A stretch of 64,000 nt of DNA from positions 4,863,240 to 4,927,239 of the forward strand of contig OZ025281.1 of assembly GCA_964019165.1 (NCBI GenBank), given 5' to 3'. Below the pieces are notes generated by a model that ran no database searches, had not been told where the DNA came from, and was given only the letters and a program-made list of their open reading frames with translations. Positions 55,705-64,000 of this stretch are shown one piece after another (within the stretch, counting starts at the first letter, position 1; the number at the start of each line of letters is the position of its first letter). Source of the stretch: Mastigias papua (Eukaryota > Cnidaria > Scyphozoa > Rhizostomeae > Mastigiidae). A program made the position numbers and the translations under genes.

Positions 55705-56345
55705 TCAGTGGAGGTGAGAGGCTGGGGCGTTAGGGCTATACATCACTTGTGACCAGCAATAAGAAAAGTGTAATGCGGTGGTGTGCCTTGGATTAGTGTT
55801 TTCATCACATAATATTTCAAAAGGCGTAAGTAGAGGCCACTGTATTTGTATCATACAGTGGGTCTCATACAGGATATAATGTAACAAAAAGGGATATTGT
55901 TTAGGTGAATTTGGGCTTTTCAAGAAAGGTATATAACGCAGAGTCAAGTCAACAAAATGCATTGCATTGAGCATGAAGAAAGGGATTGCATATTCGATAG
56001 ATAATTCTTGCATTGAGGTGTTCCACGCCATAACGAAGTCCAATACACTGCTGTCGCAAACGCATTACCTTCGTTGAATATAGTATAATCTAACTTTTGT
56101 AGACTTTCACGATTCATTGATGAACATATGTGGCGAATAATATCCTGAAATGATGGTAATCGGAGAAAACGTAGTTTATCAGCTACATAACGCCCACAAC
56201 TGGAATCCTCCGGTTTGTCTATAAACTGTTTCATGAATAAATATTTTTGGCAACTATCAGGTTTAAGAAAAACCAAGAGAACATTGCTTTCATCTTTGAA
56301 CACTGTTTCGATATCCAGTTCAGGCAGGGCAACGGCTGTGAGAAA
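55705..56345 (-). pseudogene. Unrecognised coding relic
   Basis: Two long minus-strand frames join with one frameshift near 55960. The first gives LPELDIETVFKDESNVLLVF, KYLFMKQFIDKPEDSSCGRY and KLRFLRLPSFQDIIRHICSS. The second gives FVMAWNTSMQELSIEYAIPF and FVDLTLRYIPFLKSPN. Amino-acid usage looks like real protein, with no low complexity, and the two frames are consecutive, so I read it as a broken gene, perhaps of a mobile element. I do not recognise the family. Confidence 0.45.
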
Positions 56346-57649
56346 TTGATTTCTTAAACTCTTGGCATAACCTATTTTGCAGTGCCTCGGGGTAGTGGCT
56401 CGATATTAGCACCGAGGCGATACATTGCACTCACGTGAGTGTTCTTCATACTATTAACAATTTATCCATCATTCACAAGGCTACCTGACAATGGGTTTGA
56501 TTCTTTTGGTGGCTGCATGAAGCTCAAAGGATATGATAGCCACCCTGTATGGGATTCCTTAGGTTTAACTAAGCATGATGCTGCCATTCCATCTATGAGC
56601 TATCTTTCATTAATCGACACGATTGGCTTATTAAGGGCATGTTAACATTATCCCGTCTAGCATACATGGGAAGAACTGCGATGGGACGAAATCTGGCGCC
56701 TTTCTTAAAAGGCATTTGGCAACCTGTTTGAGAAATACGTGACACATTGCAATATCAAAATACTTCTTTGCTAACTCTACTCCTAGGAATTTGTACTGTA
56801 CAGAACGGTCATCTTAAAATCTATATTGTTGCCTGTCTAAACAGCTAACGAAATTTGCTGTGATATCTGGAGTTTAATGGAATTTAGCTTTGCTTTCCTA
56901 GAACTTGCTCCTCATTGGAGTTGGAAAGCTAGTGCTTTTACTTTGAGAACACTGGCTCCATTTCAGCCAATATGCGAAGTAGATCTTGATGTCAGGCTAT
57001 AGGCATGGGGATTAACATCAATGGCACTCCCGCAAAGCGGGTAACCCCGCCTGTTCCAGTTTACATGTAGAAAATCGTCCTGCTAGACTGGATATCACGC
57101 CCTGCCGAGACGGAATGGAATCATCCCAGCAAGACGAGACCAGATAAAACTCCCATGTACACAAAATGTTAAAATTGTATGTGTGTTCTGTAGGCACCTC
57201 GGGTACTCCATATAGCCAAATATCCGAGCTAGGCCGACCATGAAAACAGGCTCTAGACTTGTGACAAGCTATCTTAACGATATTGGTGCATGCTCATTTC
57301 CAGTGCTTATCATAGGTGCTGTTTATATGGAAGTTTTTATGCTGTTTATATATACATGCTCTCTTTGCCGAGATCTCGCTTCATGGTCTAATCACTCATG
57401 AAATGTGACCAACCTTCACAGTCATTTTCTGTAAAGTGAAAGGGGCAAAAATGCAAGCGCTTGCCATCCATAGAGTAAAGCGCCAATACATCATTCAATT
57501 GAAGATGGCACTGATGTTGAAAAGAAGAGTTGAATACTTTAATTAGTCAGCCCAGGAGCTAGAATTCATGTATTTTCTTGACTCCACCAATGATGACAAT
57601 GATACAAATGATGATGAGCTAGGCTGAACTAGTGGGGTCAGCTGGTGCA
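56346..57649. other. Region without recognisable gene
   Basis: Only short frames without motifs (for example 56439-56645 plus). A GCGGG/CCCGC pair at 57030-57041 is the only local structure noted. It ends at the left inverted repeat of the next element. Confidence 0.35.
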
Positions 57650-58134
57650 AATCTTGTGATATTAGGAGTAAAATCATGAAAGTTGGTACAGGGTGAGTTC
57701 TTGTGGGTAAAAGAAGATTTAGCTTCAGACCCACCCAAAAATCGCAGTCTGGTGTATTTTACGGACTAGAATGCTCTTCCCATAGTTAAGAAAATCAATG
57801 TTCCCAAAAAGCGTCTTATTGCCTGTAATTCGAAAGATAAGGTTCGAAAGATAAATACCAAAACACTATACTTCTAAATTATAAAAATGGAGTAATATAG
57901 ACATTTGAAGTTTTGTGGTTCCAGGGGGTAAAGATTCCATGTTAACTCAAAATTTTCGTTCAGAAAACATCAAAATTGTTCCTCAACTTATGCCATTATT
58001 TAGATTAAACATTGTTTTTAGGCTATTGTTAGTTCACTCATTAATTGCAATATTTCATGATTATTTGAAGAGCCCTTTAGTAAAATTGGCACCCCCGGAT
58101 TTTGGTAAGGTGTTGAGTTTTGTTACATTTCAGC
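57650..58134. repeat. Left terminal inverted repeat
   Basis: Starts AATCTTGTGATATTAGG and is matched by the inverse of 61109-61594. Includes a direct repeat TTCGAAAGATAA at 57829-57840 and 57843-57854. Confidence 0.9.
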
Positions 58135-58142
58135 TATATTTC

Positions 58143-60651
58143 TTAAAGGTCACAGTCTCCATCACAATTGCACAGCGCTGTGAACTTAAGTGACGCTTTT
58201 TGCATTTGCAATGACCTCTACATCCTCTCTCTTTATTGCAACCGCAGCGAATCAGCTCTTGGCAAATCTTTGCTGCTTCAGAAAGAGTCATCCACAGAAC
58301 TGCGGGCTGACCTTCTGAAATCGTCCATCCACAGTTAGTTGGCCCTGGGAGCATGTGGTCCCTCGACAAAGACTGAGTCCAGCAGTAACCGGCTTGGTAG
58401 ATAGATCTTAGCATGTGCAGATAGAGTGCATCGCCGGTTGGGGGTATTCCTTCGAGAGACCGTCTTTTTCTGGCAAACAAGTCTTTGCGACACTGTTTTA
58501 CGCTCTTTCAGGTGCTCGTGCGATCATAGAGTAAAACGACAAATCTTTCAATCGGCGGAAAAGCAACATTGACCCCCTCTTTTGATGGGCAAGATGACAC
58601 TGCATGTAACGCAATTGTAAGTTCATCAAACTGCATCCAAGTGTTCCATGCAACTTTCTTACCTCTTCCAGCAAAGAAGGAGATCTCGTCACAACCAGTC
58701 AATGAAACAAAGGCAAACATGACAATTTGTTTCTTCCAAGTGCTTCCAATATTTCATATATCGCAATGTAGCTGTGATAATTTCCAACTCCGAATGATAG
58801 CCAGAGCTCTTCGAGTTCTAGTTGGTGGAAGAGGCCAATACCTAAAACAGCAACATCGGTATCAATCGTACGTATTGTGGTCCTTTTGCTACCAGAACGG
58901 GCTGCATGGAGGGCATATCAAAACATTCTTGTATCTGCTTCCTCTTGTGTGAATGGTGATAATAATGACAGATCTTCATCACTATTGGATAAAACGATAG
59001 TCCCACGTGTAGTTATAATTGTTCCTTCCTTTACTTTAGTAGCTGATTCGATAGCCAAAAACTGAAACAATTCTTCCTTGTTTTCTGAGATGCCTAAGAA
59101 AGAATGCCAATTGCCTGGAACAATTGAATCAGGAAGCACTCGTCGACGTATTCCCTGACCTCTCTTATTTCTTGCAGATGTTTTTAATGAATTGCCTGGA
59201 TAAATCTCCCATACTATGTCTACTCGTGGCGATACTTGCAGGTTGCGACAAATAAAAGAATTGAATACCTCTGCAGCATACGCAGCAAATGTTGGAGAGC
59301 CTATTGGCATCCGGATCTAGCAGAATATGACCGTATTCGAAAATATCAGGCTCTTTCTTGTAGTAAAGGACTGGAGGAACATCAATGTAAGCACTGGGAA
59401 GATTAAACAACTCTTCGCTATTGTAATGTTGGCCCTGAGTAGACTCAGTGCCATATTAATTGTGTTAATTTCAAATGTCTGTCGTGTAGTCGTGTAACTA
59501 TATTTTCTAATTGTATCATACAGTTTGTGCCTACTATGTAATGTCCTGTTCATGTACTTGTTGATTAGCGTGACTCATCTTTAATACTATATGGAAATGC
59601 AATTGTAAAGTAGAGTCAGTCTTGAATCAGAAGTGAAATAAGTTCATCAGAGTAAACCGTAGTTGTCATTTGGGCCTAACTCTGCTCGAATCTGAACACG
59701 CCCCACTATCGACATCTGATACCCTTGAATTACTCTGTATTCCAGTTTTTTCTGAATTTGTCTCTGGAATAACGATATTCCTGTCCCGTGAAAGGATCCT
59801 TCTGCTGTCGTTGAGCTTGGATTATGATCGATGTTGTCAATGGCGTCCGTTGTAAACACGTTTGGTTTCAGGGAAGGCGGACAAACAATCCCTTCTACTG
59901 CATACTTTGATAAAACTGCATTTCCAACTCTAGTGGTCAGTTCCATTACCCTTCCATAAGAAACTGAAATTCCAAGGTGATTCAATTTTTCAATAAGTAC
60001 TTTTTTCCTGATTCTCGCATGTAACATCATACCTAGGTAAATACCCAAAGGGCTCTCTCTTGACTTTGAGCTATGTGTTGCAGTGGTTCTTGGTTCTAAC
60101 CTGATTCTTTTGATGGTGTTTTGCATTATCAGTTGGCTATGGTAAGTGTTGATTGTTCCAAATGGTTGTGATAGGCATTTATGCTATTTCCTTACAAGAT
60201 CATATCAATGAATGATTTGAGAGATGGTGGTACAAAGTCTTGCACCAGTGGTACTGCTTTCACCTTGATCTTCCTTTTCACCTATCTTATCATCAGTGTT
60301 TACATCCAAGATAAATTTTGCTCTCTTTTTTGTTCTTTCCAATTTAAGGTCACTAAATTTATCGGTACATGTCTTGTGAAATTTGGCATTATTCTACAAA
60401 AACAAAGATTTCAAATTTGTTTCGTAATCGTTTTCTGGAAGTAACAACCTTATTGGCAAGAGATCCAACTTTCGAAAGTTTTCAATGTTAGCAGCGAGCT
60501 TTTCGTAGATACTGGCAGGGTCATGGCCTTCCCGTTCCAGTGTCCCTGGACAACGTAGCTGCTCAGTTGTTGAAAGTTGGCAATAGAGACAAAGCTCCCA
60601 ATTGAAATCTGTTTCCCAACCGGTTTCACTACTGTGCTGTCTTTTTGCCAT
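58143..60651 (-). pseudogene. Decayed gene of an unassigned invertebrate repeat-protein family, Cys-rich C-terminus
   Basis: Pieces in order on the minus strand: 60651-60394 (ELCLYCQLSTTEQLRCP, a Cys pair); about 60390-60200 (FHKTCTDKFSDLKLERTKKR); 60126-59647 (FTTDAIDNIDHNPSSTT, SFHGTGISLFQ); 59410 (LPSAYIDVPPV); 59310-58918 (RVDIVWEIYPGNSLKTSARN, KRGQGIRRRVLP, GNWHSFL, TQEEADTRMF); 58720-58508 (LTGCDEISFFAGRGKKVAWN, ERFVVLLYDRTS); 58480-58143 (CGCNKERGCRGHCKCKK, then a CTALCNCDGDCDL-like end in a shifted frame, stop at 58143). At least four frameshifts or stops and probable deletions. I recognise the motifs from a large family of uncharacterised proteins in cnidarians, molluscs and other invertebrates; the end resembles a tesmin/TSO1-type CXC region. 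Function unknown; transposase activity would be inference from the TIRs. Confidence 0.7.
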
Positions 60652-61108
60652 TTTGCAATCTACACCGGTGATTGGAAATTACAGCTTTTAAAATGATATA
60701 AAAATTATGCTTAATATAGTAAAAATTAAAGTTTTATAGAATTTTGGAGAGTTTCGACGCTATAAAAATGAAAGTGCTTACCATTGATGATGTGCGACTG
60801 CTCGAGGCACTTCGGGTCGCTTTTGGTCGCTTTTATTCGCTTCTAGTTGCTTCTCCTTCGTAAATTCGCAGCTATGAACAATCTTTGTTACCAGAAATGT
60901 CAGAGCCAAGATTACAAGTTAATACACCAAATGCGTCACTAATGTTCACTAACTGCCCTTGCCCAATTCACTAACTGCCATAGCCCAATTCAACAAGTCT
61001 ATTATCCAACCAAAGAGTAAACATTCCAACAGATATGTTGCTAAGGTATCAAAAAATGCATTTAGTAACAAATTCTACAGCATTTCGTAGTTTCAATTAG
61101 AATTTGAG

Positions 61109-61594
61109 GCTAAAATATAACAAAACTCAACACCTTACCAAAATCCGGGGGTGCCAATTTTACTAAAGGGCTCTTCAAATAATCATGAAAAATTGCAATT
61201 AATGAGTGAACTAACAATAGCCTAAAAAACAATGTTTAATCTAAATAATGGCATAAGTTGAGGAACAATTTTGATGTTTTCTGAACGAAAATTTTGAGTT
61301 AACATGGAATCTTTACCCCCTGGAACCACAAAACTTCAAATGTCTATACTACTCCATTTTTATAATTTAGAAGTATAGTGTTTTGGTATTTATCTTTCGA
61401 ACCTTATCTTTCGAATTACAGGCAATAAGACGCTTTTTGGGAACATTGATTTTCTTAACTATGGGAAGAGCATTCTAGTCCGTAAAATACACCAGACTGC
61501 GATTTTTGGGTGGGTCCGAAGCTAAATCTTCTTTTACCCACAAGAACTCACCCTGTACCAACTTTCATGGTTTTACTCCTAATAGCACAAGATT
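61109..61594. repeat. Right terminal inverted repeat
   Basis: Inverse copy of 57650-58134; mismatches seen are isolated single bases and one or two small indels. Similarity stops sharply at both edges. Confidence 0.9.
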
Positions 61595-64000
61595 GACGTT
61601 TTCTTGCACAGGACAACTCCACTAAACCTAATGAAATTAGTTTAGAAATGCTGTAACAGCTTGTTTTTCAAATTATATCAAAATTGTGAAAAGCATTTGC
61701 TTCAGGCTAGTTTAAGCGCCTTTCCTGAATCTCAGTTCATTCAATTAGCAGTACAAACATTTTATCCAAGAATGAAAGATCCAATAATGACGTCATATAA
61801 AACCGCCGACATCAGCAAACTGGATGACATGACTCATCAATCTACAGCCCTGCAAGTGCTTTTTTCAAGTCAGATAAATCATTCTCAAATCGCTCTAGTA
61901 TTCATGGATATATAGTGGATATATACTAGAATCCCGTTATTTCGGACTCTCAGGGGGGACTGGAAATTGGTCCGAGTTAACGAATGTCTGAGTTAACCGA
62001 GTCTATAAATGAGTTGGAGTGAATCCAATCACTCCAACTAAACGAAAATCTGACTTATCCATGGTACAACGTAATGGAACATAGCTGTATAATAGTTTTC
62101 CAAATTCTTAATGACGTCAGCGAAATTTTTTTTTGCTCCTTTTTGGATTCTGAAATATGGTAAGTCGATTGAAATGTTATCAATGATATCTTTAGATGAA
62201 AGTCTAATGATCCATGTTGATTACCAATCATCCCTTGATTTTAAGCAGACAAATAGCATTCATTTGAAGGCTCTTGACGTATAGTTATTTTCAGGTTAAA
62301 ATATTGACATAATTGGACAAAGGTCCCTCTAATTGTGTTGACAACAGTTGTACAGCAATAAAGTCATCTATTTCAGTATCTGTCTGCCCTCTTTTCTTTT
62401 GTGATAACTTAGCCTAGACATTCTCATACCGCTTTATTATCGACATTCTGTTGTGATCATGGAGAATAGGCCTGACAATTGTGGAATATTCCTACGAACA
62501 TTTCAAAATCCTGTGTTTGATTCAATGCCAATCGCATATTGCTCCAGCTTGCATAATAACAAGTCAAAAAGATACTATATGTAAATAACCGAGAAATTTC
62601 GAACCATAAACTATAAAGATATCTATATACAAATCGATGTTCAATTGTCTTCCATCCAATTATCAAAATTTCACAGCCCTTCCAATTAACGTTCAAGTTG
62701 TCGATCAAACAATTAAATTGCAAGTTCTATCCATTCTTCATAATCTGAACACATTTGATGTGCATCTGCAATACAACAGTCAATGAATCAATGTGCATCG
62801 ACACGATACTCCTCTTGTAAATTTTCTTCGGCTTCGATCTGATAAGAAAGTTCTTTTGCAAATTTTCATATTAGTATTTTACATCTCGTTGGTACATGTT
62901 GTTTTACTCTTTCTGCTACGAAGAGACTTGCAGACATAATAAAACAACATGTACCAACGAGCATCAGGACAAAAAACACTATAACAAGAGAACAGCTACC
63001 TAGTATGTGTAAAAACTCTACTTCTTAAATGGGGAAAAGTGATTCGGCTACAGGACGACATCTGATAAAAAATCCAAAATGCTCCAAAGCGTATATAGAC
63101 GATAATTTTCGCTTCACTGGGCAAGCAAGATCGTCTTTCACTTAAGTGCTTTGGAATCAGTTGACATTAAGACTCAAAACTCAGCCTTGTGTAAACAAAA
63201 CGAGTTCATTTTCTCACTTGGACTCTTCAAGTAAACAATGGTGAATAGGTGTTAATTCGCCAATCAATAATTATTCATCGTATTACGTGTAACCGCATCT
63301 GGCTATAGATACCTTTCGGTCGTTGTTCGACGTTTCATACTTTGACTAGTGTCGGACGAAAAAAAAGCTTTCAGTATACTAAAAGAATGTTCCCTCTTTT
63401 TCGTGCTACATTTTAATCTATAACTATTAGTAATAGATGAGGAAAACTAAGTCGGTAATCTTTGTATTTTTGTTGCTCCTTGAACCAGTTGAATCACGCT
63501 TTGATTTCTACCACCATGCCTGCTGGACATACACATATAGATACTAGCAATAGTAGAAATGGGCTTTTATTAGCATTATTGCATACACCTGCAATATGGG
63601 GAATTTACTATCATCATTTGATACCAGGTGCTAGTCTATAAGATGAATTTACCTTTTTGCTAGCATTGTTGTCATGAAACGCATATAGGGCAATCTAACC
63701 TTAAAGCAGGTTGCAATACACACAAAACCGTCCGAGTAGGAATACGTGTCGATGCCACTAAAATACCGTAAGATGATACATTTAGCACAAGGCTCTAAAG
63801 CGCAAGAGGTCATGAATAAGATTATGCACATACTGATCTTGTATGCAAGCATGCTACCTGTGGTACATGCATGCAGCATGACAATGGGACACTTTTTCAT
63901 TGAAGAACACTTTCCTAATTCAAATCTAATGAAGGAAACAATTATGAATGATTTAGAACCGTCGTTTCATTGGTGCTCTTCAAAAGAAGACTGCAATTAC
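61595..64000. other. Region without recognisable gene
   Basis: No supported gene. At 61929-62006 the words GTCCGAGTTAACGAATGTC and GAGTTAACCGAGTC resemble ends of pogo/Tigger-type transposons, but only one end is seen. A perfect 22-bp hairpin lies at 62885-62961. Other frames (61661-61915, 62457-62723, 63649-63900) have no motif. Confidence 0.4.
62885..62961. repeat. Hairpin: 22-bp perfect inverted repeat with 33-base loop
   Basis: The left arm 62885-62906 begins CTCGTTGGTACATG; the right arm 62940-62961 is its exact reverse complement. No target duplication or coding sequence adjoins. It could be a tiny MITE or a small-RNA hairpin; perfect pairing and a long loop are atypical for an animal microRNA precursor. 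Confidence 0.85.

Larger units (their letters stand above)
57650..61594 (-). mobile_element. 3.9-kb DNA element with ~485-bp terminal inverted repeats
   Basis: The left repeat (57650-58134) and right repeat (61109-61594) are reverse complements of each other with few mismatches over their whole length. Between them lies one broken minus-strand gene that starts about 450 bases inside the right repeat and whose stop codon (58143) falls 9 bases inside the left repeat. This compact layout, with a single gene between long inverted repeats, is that of a DNA transposon with long TIRs. No target duplication is obvious next to the boundaries, so the outer ends may be off by a few bases or decayed. It is not assigned to a known superfamily. 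Confidence 0.75.

Noticed and set aside
61929..62060. pogo/Tigger-like transposon
   Set aside because: Only one end-like sequence (GTCCGAGTTAACGAATG) is visible, and no matching inverted end or TA-flanked unit could be found.
1..64000. CRISPR arrays, operons, bacterial promoters or riboswitches
   Set aside because: The window is eukaryotic; the only regularly spaced repeat (17-bp minisatellite) has no spacers.

Overview
This is eukaryotic, almost certainly metazoan, DNA. It is AT-rich, has spliced genes with GT-AG introns and AATAAA signals, and is dominated by retrotransposons and DNA transposons. The mixture (Ty3/gypsy, RTE, CR1/L2-like and NeSL/R2-like LINEs, DIRS, Tc1/mariner, hAT-like and Harbinger-like MITEs) is typical of a repeat-rich invertebrate, probably marine. 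I cannot name the species.

Three host genes are supported. (1) Positions 2-484 (+) are the last exon of a membrane protein with a cytoplasmic tail ending in a PPxY motif. (2) Positions 17878-20768 (+) carry four exons of a CUB-domain, single-pass membrane protein whose tail also ends in a PPxY motif; its 5' exons are not found. (3) Positions 39072-50543 (-) hold a complete nine-exon gene for ethanolaminephosphotransferase 1 (EPT1/SELENOI). It joins in frame at every junction to give 391 residues with an intact CDP-alcohol phosphotransferase motif. It ends at an ordinary TAG and shows no selenocysteine codon, unlike the vertebrate enzyme.

The rest is mobile DNA. 3424-10443 is a head-to-tail run of three truncated minus-strand retroelements (RTE, L2-like, gypsy). 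11640-15990 holds two related LINEs head to head. 16200-17369 is a zinc-finger NeSL/R2-like LINE. 23540-29640 is a three-level nest: a Tc1/mariner-like element with a TA duplication inside the RNase H region of a DIRS element, which lies inside a LINE. 30776-33900 is an L2/CR1-like LINE broken by a 581-bp MITE. 34002-35165 is a three-unit repeat array with (CAT)n tracts, next to a gypsy gag relic. EPT1 introns and the region upstream carry an hAT MITE and a Harbinger-like MITE with clean target duplications.

The most unusual item is 57650-61594, a 3.9-kb unit with about 485-bp, nearly identical terminal inverted repeats. They enclose a decayed gene of a widespread but, as far as I can recall, functionally unassigned invertebrate protein family with a cysteine-rich C-terminus. 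It looks like a long-TIR DNA transposon and is the best candidate here for an undescribed system.
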